64,000 nt of DNA from Deltaproteobacteria bacterium (GTDB lineage: Bacteria > Myxococcota > JACPTQ01), in assembly GCA_016192705.1 (NCBI GenBank), contig JACPTQ010000049.1:1-64000 (forward strand), written 5' to 3'. The notes under the pieces were generated by a model that worked only from the letters and a program-made list of their open reading frames with translations, was not told where the DNA came from and searched no databases. The translations under genes and the position numbers were made by a program. Shown piece by piece: positions 1 through 7,279 of the stretch; within the stretch, counting starts at the first letter, position 1; every line of letters begins with the position of its first letter.

Positions 1-1020
1 TTTACGCCGTACCTCAATACGCTCTTTCCGCCGCAATCGATCTACTCGGGATTCAACGCCGCGGGCCAAGGGGTGTTCGTCGCGCATTCGGCAAACGCGT
101 CGAATACCGCCGACCAAACGATCGAACTGTTCACGTACGCATCCGCATCGGGCTGGAAGCAAACCGCAACCACCGTCGAGCGGCTTACGCCAACGGCCGG
201 GCAAAACGTATGGATAAGCCTTCTCGCGCTTCACGTGCTTCCGAGCGGAAATTCGAACGTCTTTTACCAACTCAACAAAACGGTTTTCGGCGCGCAGCCG
301 TCGTCGCCGTATGTCGTTACGACGTCGATCGAAGTGCGAAAATATTCGCCGGGCGGCGCGCTCCTCACGCAAGGCAGAATCGCGGAAATGTCGGAGTCGG
401 TGCCGTCCGGGAGCTACGGCAAACTCTACCTTGGCGGCTTCGTTTCGCGCCTGAATCGTCGAGGCGACGCCGTCGCGTGTTACAGCCTGAGCGATGAGTC
501 GGTCCCGAGCAACCGCACATTGACGTTCCTCTGCCGCAAATCGCAGGGCGAATCGGGTTGGGCAGCCGCGGAAGTCATTGCGACGGTCGTTTCACCATCG
601 AACAGAATTGTTGCAACCGCGCTTTCAGAGGCAGGCGATTCGGCCTTCGCCTTTACGGCGAACGGAAAACTTCGTCCGTTTGTTTCGTCGGTGTCAGTGC
701 TCGGCTGGACCGAAAAACCGATCGACGCAGACGACCTGCTCTACCCGGTCATGAACTATTTGCTCGGCGCCTTCTACAAGGCGGACAACGTCGTGCGGCT
801 CGTTTGGCGCACCACAAGCCCCGACGTCACCTTCTATAAAAGCGAGCTTCGCGACGGCGCGTGGACAGCTCGCGCGTCACTCGGAAAATTCGCGGCGACA
901 CCCACGAATTCAGAGGCCGGCTTTCCCGACGGCCCGGTCCTTCAAGGCGGCACCCAAAGCCTTCTCCTTTACCCCTACAACAATTCGGTGCGCATCATCC
1001 TCGCGGGTCTCTGGTTGTAG
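1..1020 (+). CDS. Hypothetical secreted-type protein, 5' end missing
   Basis: The frame is open from the first base and stops with TAG at 1018-1020, so the gene begins left of the window; at least 339 residues are visible. The composition is Ser/Thr/Gly/Tyr rich with short alternating hydrophobic stretches, as in beta-rich extracellular or periplasmic proteins, and no transmembrane helix or catalytic motif is visible. I do not recognise a family. A beta-propeller or beta-sandwich surface protein is a guess. The next gene starts 8 nt downstream on the same strand, so the two may be cotranscribed. Confidence 0.7.
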   Translation, partial: FTPYLNTLFPPQSIYSGFNAAGQGVFVAHSANASNTADQTIELFTYASASGWKQTATTVERLTPTAGQNVWISLLALHVLPSGNSNVFYQLNKTVFGAQPSSPYVVTTSIEVRKYSPGGALLTQGRIAEMSESVPSGSYGKLYLGGFVSRLNRRGDAVACYSLSDESVPSNRTLTFLCRKSQGESGWAAAEVIATVVSPSNRIVATALSEAGDSAFAFTANGKLRPFVSSVSVLGWTEKPIDADDLLYPVMNYLLGAFYKADNVVRLVWRTTSPDVTFYKSELRDGAWTARASLGKFAATPTNSEAGFPDGPVLQGGTQSLLLYPYNNSVRIILAGLWL

Positions 1021-1027
1021 AGGCGGA

Positions 1028-1438
1028 ATGGAGGCGACGGTTTACAGTGTTTACGGCGGGCGTGAGGACCGACACTTGACGATTTCGTACAACTTCGAGC
1101 GGCAGGTCGTTGAATGCGACGACTGGTTCCTTTGGTCTTTTCATCAAGGCGACGAATTCGAGCTCCGGTGCGCACTGAGCGGCGAGCGATTCGCGCCACG
1201 CGACGGACTACTTTACGTCATCCTCGTGCCGCTCTTGGGCGCGTGCGGGGGGATATCATCGACGACCCAGATTCGCCGCGACGACGAGCTGGCGCCGCTC
1301 GTGTGGGAAGCGGACGCGATCATTGTCGGAACCTTAAAGCAGCTCGGGCGCGCCGACGCGGGAAAATATGGGCCGGGCACGCTCCGCACGGTCCTCATTC
1401 CATGGGCGGCAGAAATCGAAGCGCGATTTTCTCGCTGA
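1028..1438 (+). CDS. Small hypothetical protein
   Basis: A 136-residue frame starts with ATG 8 nt after the previous stop and has a purine-rich GAGGCGG just upstream. It holds acidic stretches and one hydrophobic segment (LLYVILVPLLGACGG) too short to be a confident membrane helix. I recognise no family. The stop codon lies inside the palindrome at 1435-1451 that precedes the next gene, so the transcript boundary falls here. Overlapping frames on both strands are weaker candidates. Confidence 0.5.
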   Translation: MEATVYSVYGGREDRHLTISYNFERQVVECDDWFLWSFHQGDEFELRCALSGERFAPRDGLLYVILVPLLGACGGISSTTQIRRDDELAPLVWEADAIIVGTLKQLGRADAGKYGPGTLRTVLIPWAAEIEARFSR

Positions 1439-1467
1439 CCTACTCTGTCAGTGACGCACGTTAGAGT
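1435..1467 (+). promoter_or_regulatory. Palindromic operator plus -10 element, site 1
   Basis: CTGACCTACTCTGTCAG occupies 1435-1451 (CTGAC-N7-GTCAG). After exactly 10 nt comes TAGAGT (1462-1467), a TANNNT -10-like hexamer. The palindrome covers where a -35 element would lie. The same arrangement occurs at 2717-2749 and, on the minus strand, at 7142-7110. The start codon of the RING-finger lipoprotein is 21 nt after the hexamer. Confidence 0.75.
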
Positions 1468-1488
1468 TTGAATCGGAGGAATAGCGTC

Positions 1489-2697
1489 ATGAAACGTGCG
1501 CTGTCCTTGGTTCTGGTATTTCTTGCCGCATGCGATTCGCGCGGGATGGGTGGCGGCTGGAGTGCCGGGTCGCAATCCGCGGCGGAAGGCACAGCCGTGG
1601 CGCGGAAACACGAGAAGGCGATCGTCAAGGCGGCGATTATGGCTGTCGGCCGCCTTGAGGGAACGCCGCTTGTTGCGGGGGTCGAATCGAAGCGTGGGCG
1701 ACGCGCTGTGGTCGATCGCGCGCTTCAGCGGACCGCGACGCTCAAGGCAAAGGATCGCGAACGCGCCATTGCGACGCTGCTCGCAATTCCAGATGACTGG
1801 CCGCGCGCCAAAGAGCGGCGACAGCGACTTCGCGGAATCATTGTTGCCATCGCGCAAAGCGACTTCGCAAAGAAACGGTTCGACGCCTTTGAGAGTCGCT
1901 GCAAGGAGGCCGAGTCGATCGCCGGGTCAAAAAAGGTCGCGTGGTGTGCGCTCGCCCGAAAGCGCCTTGCTGAGCGCATGGACAAAGCGCGCTTCAATGA
2001 CGCTCTCGCAGTTCTGAAAACAGGCGAGGGGACCGTGTTTGTCGATGTAGCGTCGCGCGTCGAGGGGAAGGCGCGCGTCGCGGCGCTATGGGCGAAGGCG
2101 CTTCGTTTTGCGAAGGCGATCGAAGAGACGGCGCCCGAGACTGCGTTCGCGATTGCGCGCGGCTATCCGCCTCACTTAAAGGACGCCCTACGCGCAAAGA
2201 AACTCGCCGAGCGTCTGCGCCCACTCGTCAAAGCAGCGCCAGCACCGACTCAGCTCGCGACCGTGTCGCCGCTTTCACCTGCGCCCGATCCCGTTTCCGC
2301 AACCGCTCCCGATCCCGTTTCCGCAACCGCTCCCGCTGCCGCTCCTGCTCCGGCTACCAAACCCGCAAAACCTGTTCGCGCGAACCTGCTCGCAAGCCCC
2401 ATTGCGCAAACGTTCGTCATTGCTGGTTTCGCCACGATTTCAATGGGCGCCGCCCTCCTTGTTCGCCGCACACGCGCGCGCCGTGCCGCTGCAAGACTCG
2501 CCGAGGAAGAAGTGTTCACCGTTCGCTCTTTCGCGCTCGCCACGAACCACGCGCGCTGCCTCATCTGCGGCCGTGCCTTCGACCTCAACGCACGCCCCGT
2601 CAACTGCGCGCGCTGCGGAACGCCGCATCACATCGAGTGCTGGCAATACAACCGCGTCTGCGCAATCTATGCCTGCGACTCGCGCAAAGCTGCGTGA
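1489..2697 (+). CDS. Membrane-anchored lipoprotein with C-terminal prokaryotic RING finger
   Basis: The ATG at 1489 has GGAGGA 8 nt upstream and opens a lipoprotein signal (LAAC lipobox, Cys15). Asp at +2 is the inner-membrane retention signal in enterobacteria. The 402-residue product then has a helical Lys/Arg/Ala-rich region (about 30-250), a Pro/Ala linker with a duplicated PDPVSATA unit, a transmembrane segment (about 305-330), and a cysteine-rich end: C357, C360, C373, C376, H380/H381, C384, C391, C396. That spacing, with the PHHxxCW core, resembles the Prok-RING family. Members of that family are often membrane-tethered, and some are proposed to act in ubiquitin-like or protein-quality pathways. 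The predicted topology puts the RING in the cytoplasm. The substrate is unknown. The gene has its own operator/promoter shared with the FHA gene. Confidence 0.75.
   Translation: MKRALSLVLVFLAACDSRGMGGGWSAGSQSAAEGTAVARKHEKAIVKAAIMAVGRLEGTPLVAGVESKRGRRAVVDRALQRTATLKAKDRERAIATLLAIPDDWPRAKERRQRLRGIIVAIAQSDFAKKRFDAFESRCKEAESIAGSKKVAWCALARKRLAERMDKARFNDALAVLKTGEGTVFVDVASRVEGKARVAALWAKALRFAKAIEETAPETAFAIARGYPPHLKDALRAKKLAERLRPLVKAAPAPTQLATVSPLSPAPDPVSATAPDPVSATAPAAAPAPATKPAKPVRANLLASPIAQTFVIAGFATISMGAALLVRRTRARRAAARLAEEEVFTVRSFALATNHARCLICGRAFDLNARPVNCARCGTPHHIECWQYNRVCAIYACDSRKAA
2284..2331 (+). repeat. Perfect 24-bp tandem duplication in the RING lipoprotein linker
   Basis: Positions 2284-2307 and 2308-2331 are identical 24-mers encoding PDPVSATA twice, followed by more CCGCTCCCG-like units. 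The Pro/Ala linker seems to grow by slippage. Similar Ala/Pro or Gly/Ser microsatellites occur near 48361-48430, 55787-55850 and 62902-63042. Confidence 0.85.
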
Positions 2698-2716
2698 ATT
2701 GGTGGTCGCGTCCTCG

Positions 2717-2749
2717 CTGACCTGATCTGTCAGTCGCGCCCGTTAGTAT
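2717..2749 (+). promoter_or_regulatory. Palindromic operator plus -10 element, site 2
   Basis: CTGACCTGATCTGTCAG lies at 2717-2733, followed after 10 nt by TAGTAT (2744-2749). The flanking bases also match site 1 (GTCAGT, then CGC, then CGTTAG). It precedes the FHA gene, whose TTG start is 23 nt after the hexamer. The WYL regulator follows the FHA gene by 3 nt, so this site probably drives both. Confidence 0.78.
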
Positions 2750-2772
2750 CGCGCCAGAAGGAGGGCCAGAAC

Positions 2773-3756
2773 TTGAGCACTAGTCGTGAAACAACAGCCG
2801 CCATCCCGACCGATTGCCTCGACGAGAAAACCGAGAAACCGCCCGCCGCTCCACTCCTGGAGGTCGACGGCTTCTCTTTCTTCTCGCAGATTCATCGGCC
2901 GGTTCTCGATTCGATCCGCGATCGCAACGAGGAGGGCATCCAAATCGCGGCCACCCGCGAAGACGTGACCTCTTATTATCCGCGCTTCAGGCAGGCTTCG
3001 GCGTCACCCGAGTTTCTCACCATCGGCACGAGCAACCGATGCGACCTTCAGCTACCTGACGGTGACCCCGGCATTTCGGCACGACACCTGCTTGCGCGGT
3101 ACACCGCGAACGACTTGCGCGACGACGCCGTCTCGCTATTCCTTCTCCACGAAGGGGCCGCTCGAAATGGGTCGGCTTCCGAGAATCGCTCATTCCTTCA
3201 CGCACACAGCCGGCGGTTCGCGATCCGCACGTCCCAGACAGAAATCCTCTTCTTGCCGGTCCGGCGTCGAGCCTGGCGAACATCTGCGGCCGACACTTGG
3301 GAGAAATTGAAGTGCGGCTGCTTGTACTTGAAGGGCCGCTGCCGGAGCTGCACGAAAATGGTGGCCGGCAACGAGCTTACTCGCGGGCTCGTTCCCGTGG
3401 ATGCGCTCGCGTGGCCATCGGCGAACGCGGGAATCGCGGCGGTGCTTAGGCTTAGCGGGGGCAATGGTGGCGTCTCTCGCGTCGTCGGAGTCCCATCGGA
3501 CGCCGACGGAGTCGTAATTGGTCGGCGTTCGCTCGCAGCGATGGGCTACGACCTCCCGTCGATTTCAGAGCCGCACCTTGCGATCGTCCGAGACGGGGCG
3601 GCGGCGAAGGCACGCTATTATGCTGTCGATCTGGCGTCCCAGAACGGGTCGCTCATCAACGGGTGGGGATTCGACCAGGCGCCGCTCGACGCGAACGCAC
3701 GAATTGAGCTTGGCGAATCGATCGAATTGACTTGGGAACAGAGCACATCGTCGTGA
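2773..3756 (+). CDS. Double FHA-domain protein with central zinc-binding motif
   Basis: The TTG start at 2773 is supported by AAGGAGGG about 7 nt upstream; the product has 327 residues. The C-terminal FHA domain (about 236-322) keeps the canonical residues: GRRS at 250-253, H268 in the SxxH position, and NG at 291-292. FHA domains bind phosphothreonine peptides. An N-terminal region (80-160) looks like a second, degenerate FHA domain (GTSN at 85-88, SARH at 102-105). Between them C181, C183, C190 and C193 form a likely zinc knuckle. There is no signal peptide, so it should be a cytoplasmic adaptor. It shares its promoter motif with the RING lipoprotein and lies 3 nt before the WYL regulator. 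No kinase is visible nearby. Confidence 0.8.
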   Translation: MSTSRETTAAIPTDCLDEKTEKPPAAPLLEVDGFSFFSQIHRPVLDSIRDRNEEGIQIAATREDVTSYYPRFRQASASPEFLTIGTSNRCDLQLPDGDPGISARHLLARYTANDLRDDAVSLFLLHEGAARNGSASENRSFLHAHSRRFAIRTSQTEILFLPVRRRAWRTSAADTWEKLKCGCLYLKGRCRSCTKMVAGNELTRGLVPVDALAWPSANAGIAAVLRLSGGNGGVSRVVGVPSDADGVVIGRRSLAAMGYDLPSISEPHLAIVRDGAAAKARYYAVDLASQNGSLINGWGFDQAPLDANARIELGESIELTWEQSTSS

Positions 3757-3759
3757 GGT

Positions 3760-4824
3760 GTGCCGCGTAGAGGAGGTGCCCGAAAAACAGATTGCGGAGC
3801 TCAGGAATTTGCGCTTCGCAGCGTCAGATCGGAAAATTGGCGCGTGGCACGCGAAGCACAACTGACGCGAACGTGGCAACTCATCACGAGCCTCGACCAC
3901 CATCAGAACGGCCTAACTGTCGAGGAGCTTCGTGACGAGCTGCGCGTCACGGAGCGAACGGTGTACCGGGACCTCGCCGCGCTTCAAGAAGCCGGCTTCC
4001 CGATTTTCAGTGACGCGGGCTCAGGGGTCGCCCGAAGGCGGTTTGTCGAGGGGTATCGGTTCGTCAAGGCGCTGCCGCTCAACGTCAAAGAAGCCGCGGC
4101 ACTCGCGCTTGCGGGGGACCTCGTCGGGAGCTTTCATGGGACCTTTTTCGCCGACGCGATGAAATCGGCGTTCGAAAAAGTTCGCGGAACGCTGTCGCCC
4201 GAGGCGCTCGATTACGCGCGGAGCGCGGTGGGAATCCTTGGTGTCAGCGCGACGAAGCGGCACAATTACGAGAAGAAGGCGGCGATCCTTGCGACACTGC
4301 ACGAGGCGACGCGCCTGCGGCGACAGGTCGAAATCGTCTACGAGTCGTTTTCGTCGAACCGCGTGGCCAGGCGAATCGTCGACCCGTATACGCTGCACCT
4401 TCATGGCGGAACGATTTACCTGATTGCTTACTGTCACCGGCGGCGCGATGTGCGGCAGTTCGTGGTTGACCGAGTTCGAAGCGCGAAGACGCTGACCGAA
4501 ACATTCGAGGTTCAAGAGGGCTACGACCCAGAGCGCCACCTCGCATCGGCGTTCAAGATGTTTCGCGGAAAGCCTTTCGTGGCGCGGATTTGCTTCGAGC
4601 GCCGCGCGGCGCGCTACCTCCGCGAGCGGACGTATCACCCATCGCAAACGATTCGTGACTTGAAGGGCGGCGCGATCGAAGTCACGCTCGAAGTTTCCGG
4701 CGTCGACCAACTCGCGGCCTGGGTCGCCTCGTTCGGCGGCGACGCGACCGTCCTCGAGCCCGACAAGCTTCGCCGCGCCGTCGTTCGGCGCGCGAAGGGG
4801 ACGCTGGGGCGATATGGCAGATAA
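3760..4824 (+). CDS. WYL-domain transcriptional regulator (HTH-WYL-WCX)
   Basis: The domain order is a winged helix-turn-helix (about 36-84, DeoR/HTH_11 type), a WYL domain (about 188-245, with the usual Tyr-Leu-Ile-Ala and Val-Asp-Arg strands) and a C-terminal WCX extension (about 270-342). WYL regulators sense nucleic acids or nucleotides and often control phage-defence or DNA-damage genes; the BREX regulator BrxR has this architecture. The frame opens at GTG 3760, but GTG 3844 (Val29) just before the HTH is an alternative, and the SD-like AGAGGAGG at 3769-3776 lies inside the longer version. It follows the FHA gene by 3 nt and is convergent with the helicase. It is the obvious candidate to bind the CTGAC-N7-GTCAG sites, including the one driving its own operon (inference). 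Confidence 0.88.
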   Translation: MPRRGGARKTDCGAQEFALRSVRSENWRVAREAQLTRTWQLITSLDHHQNGLTVEELRDELRVTERTVYRDLAALQEAGFPIFSDAGSGVARRRFVEGYRFVKALPLNVKEAAALALAGDLVGSFHGTFFADAMKSAFEKVRGTLSPEALDYARSAVGILGVSATKRHNYEKKAAILATLHEATRLRRQVEIVYESFSSNRVARRIVDPYTLHLHGGTIYLIAYCHRRRDVRQFVVDRVRSAKTLTETFEVQEGYDPERHLASAFKMFRGKPFVARICFERRAARYLRERTYHPSQTIRDLKGGAIEVTLEVSGVDQLAAWVASFGGDATVLEPDKLRRAVVRRAKGTLGRYGR

Positions 4825-4849
4825 CACGGTTCGGCACTTGCGGTACTGA

Positions 4850-7108
4850 TCATGCGGTCGTTGCTGATGGACCGCTCAAATCCACCTCATCGCGCACAAA
4901 CCTCCATGAGCGAATCTCAAAAAAACGTTCTGCGAACAGTCGCCGTAAGGCAGAGACCTTTGCCGAGTCAACGAAATGGGTGCGGTCTGCAATGACGACG
5001 AGCTTTGACTTGGCGCGACTCATCGCAACGTTAACCAACCGGTCGCCTGTTTCACCGCTAAAGAGGCGACCAACCTTTGTTCCGTCACATTCAACGAGAT
5101 CAATCACGACGACGTCGAATTCGCTCCCCTGAAATGCGTGAACAGTCCCGATTGAAACACGGCGTTCGGATTCAGCCCCAGCGGGTTGCGACACGAGGTC
5201 CTGGAGGAGAAGGCGAAGACGTGCGACGTGTGCGCGATACGGCGCAATGACGCCAATCCGAGCGGTCTTGTTCAAGCGACAATAGGCTCGCGTGAGATTC
5301 GCTGAAAACTGCGCTGTTCCGGCGTTAACCCGAGAACCACCGGCTGTCATCAGCACCCCAGATCCAGGCATGCCTCCTACGTCGATGAGCACCGCAGCCT
5401 TTCCAGAACCGGGTGGCAAATCGACCGCCCTGCGACGCTCAGGATCGCCCATGTTCACATCTGATTTTAGGCGCCCGCCGTAAAAGACGCTGTTCACGCA
5501 GGCGGCGATTTCGGGGGCCATGCGCCTTTGATGGACGAGCATCGCGTAGTCGGAGCGCTCCGATGGGCCAGCCAACTCAGAAGAGAAGCCTCGATAAAAG
5601 AATGCATCGCGATGCAGCCATCGCGCGGCAAGTTCCCCCTGCGAAATGGCAATTGGACCGAGCTGCTTGAAGTCCCCCGCGAGAATGAGGCCTCGAGACG
5701 CACAGGTCGAAACAGCCACGGCGCTCGCAGCAGAGACCATGCTGCTTTCGTCGACGACCGCGATGTCGAACTGGCCATTCGCGATGCCGCTGTCGCTCAC
5801 GGCCTGAGCGATGGTCGTAAACACGACTCGAGACTTTTGGAGATAGCACGAGACAACGTCTTTCAGCAGTCTTTCGAGAGTCGCGATTCGGCTGTTGACT
5901 TCTGCGCGAGACGAAGCATCACTTCGCGGCAATCGATCGCGCTCGATCCGCTTTTGCTTTAGCTCACCGAGGATTCCCTGCCTTTCGGCACGATACCGAA
6001 ACAACCCGGGGTATGCGAACACATCGGGATCCCTGGGATACCCGTAACGGACAACCAACCCCTCCTGAAGAAGCCCCTCCAGCACGGCGCGAGCAGAGCG
6101 CTCGAACGCCTTTACCGTCGCGACCGCGAGTCGATCCACGGCAACGTTGGCGGTTGCGACACCGATCACTCGCAACCCCGAGGTGACGAGTGTGGCGATA
6201 ACCCGCCCGAGCGTATGAGTCTTTCCCGTTCCGGGCGGTCCCCAGATCACAAAGGCCGCGGGCTGCTGATGCATCCGAAGTACCGCTGCGGATTGAGCGT
6301 CATCGAGGTCAATCAATACGGGTTCTGATGAGATTGGTAGCGCCGGCGCCGAGGCGCTGCGCTCGACAATCGCTTTCGCCAGAAACGAAGTCGACGGGTC
6401 GATCCGTGCGATCGCGTCTCGGAGACGTTCAAGCAGCCAGTCGTGATTAGGCTCGAGCGCAATGGGCCTCTCGAACGCGATACTCAAGTCGAGCCGTTTC
6501 TTACAGGCGACCCATACTGTATTGTCAGCTTCATCTATGCTCACCACGATGGCGTCGAACGACGCGTTGGACGTTGTCCTCAGCAGCGCCGGCGCGCCTT
6601 CGGTGACAGGTACGGGCTCGTCGGTGTCGCGCTCGCTTAACATGAATTCGAAAACAAACGGATACTCATCGGCACTCAGCTGCTTTCGAAGTCGCCCGCC
6701 CAAGATTGGAAGCCTCAGCTTCTTGCTCTGATCGCGCACGGCCCGGCGTTCCAACGATATGGCCTCGCACATCTCTTTCAGCTGGTCTGCGAGGGTACCG
6801 GAAGCCGGATGAGTGGCTTCCGGGCCCAGTGACAGGCGTCGCTCTGGGTCTTCAAGTTTCGCCATCAGCTCAGGAAAATCGCGGTTGATGGTGTGCCACT
6901 GGGGTTTCCATTTGTGTAAACCACACCTCACGAAATACCTTGGATTAGCGGAGATCATGCTCCCCACCCGGCTCGCCCGTGATCCCGTACCGGCTCCCAT
7001 AACGACGAATGCGATTTGCGTGAAGGTCAGAGGCACGCAGCGGTCGCTCCTCTGGTACCACATCTTCAGGATGGATATGAGGAGGTCGGAATCAGTCATC
7101 ATCGTCAT
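4850..7108 (-). CDS. Superfamily 1 (UPF1/Dna2-like) DNA/RNA helicase
   Basis: The 752-residue frame has complete SF1 motifs: Walker A GPPGTGKT (290-297), DESS (453-456), GDFKQLGP (478-485), HQRRM (about 526-530), VHAFQGSEFD, and a final VAMSRAKSKLVVI block. Residues 25-80 look like a winged helix with a basic patch. Such AAA_11/AAA_12 helicases translocate on single strands and are frequent partners of defence islands. The gene lies 171 nt after brxL on the same strand but has its own operator/promoter at 7142-7110, so it need not be a BREX subunit. The start is uncertain: the -10 hexamer ends at 7110, so ATG 7108 would be upstream of the transcription start. ATG 7102 or 7099 (leaderless), ATG 7063, or GTG 7036 behind AGAGGAG are better fits. 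Confidence 0.88.
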   Translation of the reverse strand: MTMMTDSDLLISILKMWYQRSDRCVPLTFTQIAFVVMGAGTGSRASRVGSMISANPRYFVRCGLHKWKPQWHTINRDFPELMAKLEDPERRLSLGPEATHPASGTLADQLKEMCEAISLERRAVRDQSKKLRLPILGGRLRKQLSADEYPFVFEFMLSERDTDEPVPVTEGAPALLRTTSNASFDAIVVSIDEADNTVWVACKKRLDLSIAFERPIALEPNHDWLLERLRDAIARIDPSTSFLAKAIVERSASAPALPISSEPVLIDLDDAQSAAVLRMHQQPAAFVIWGPPGTGKTHTLGRVIATLVTSGLRVIGVATANVAVDRLAVATVKAFERSARAVLEGLLQEGLVVRYGYPRDPDVFAYPGLFRYRAERQGILGELKQKRIERDRLPRSDASSRAEVNSRIATLERLLKDVVSCYLQKSRVVFTTIAQAVSDSGIANGQFDIAVVDESSMVSAASAVAVSTCASRGLILAGDFKQLGPIAISQGELAARWLHRDAFFYRGFSSELAGPSERSDYAMLVHQRRMAPEIAACVNSVFYGGRLKSDVNMGDPERRRAVDLPPGSGKAAVLIDVGGMPGSGVLMTAGGSRVNAGTAQFSANLTRAYCRLNKTARIGVIAPYRAHVARLRLLLQDLVSQPAGAESERRVSIGTVHAFQGSEFDVVVIDLVECDGTKVGRLFSGETGDRLVNVAMSRAKSKLVVIADRTHFVDSAKVSALRRLFAERFFEIRSWRFVRDEVDLSGPSATTA

Positions 7109-7109
7109 C

Positions 7110-7142
7110 CAGATACACCCGGGACCTGACAGAACAGGTCAG
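7110..7142 (-). promoter_or_regulatory. Palindromic operator plus -10 element, site 3
   Basis: Read on the minus strand, CTGACCTGTTCTGTCAG (7142-7126) is followed after 10 nt by TATCTG (7115-7110). The asymmetric interior (CCT on the left, TCT on the right) points the same way relative to the gene as at sites 1 and 2. It sits directly in front of the helicase gene and uncouples it from the BREX operon. Confidence 0.75.
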
Positions 7143-7279
7143 TCCGACAGACAGGTCTCATCCCCACCGTTTCGGCTTCCCATTACACGCAAGAACGCTG
7201 CGACCGGCGACGCATTCCGACGCGTGTCGCACCGAATACGATTCGCGTGCAACGACGCCCTCTCGATTCCTGTTTGCGA

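Noticed and set aside
251-262. ATTCGAACGTC, an 11-bp match to the tRNA-Arg 3' part, as the missing att site
   Set aside because: It lies inside a gene with no element boundary, and an 11-bp match somewhere in 64 kb is expected by chance. GATTCGAACG near 30793 was dismissed for the same reason.
7143-7279. Terminator between brxL and the helicase
   Set aside because: Only an imperfect GCGAC/GTCGC pair is present and no T-run follows; read-through cannot be excluded.
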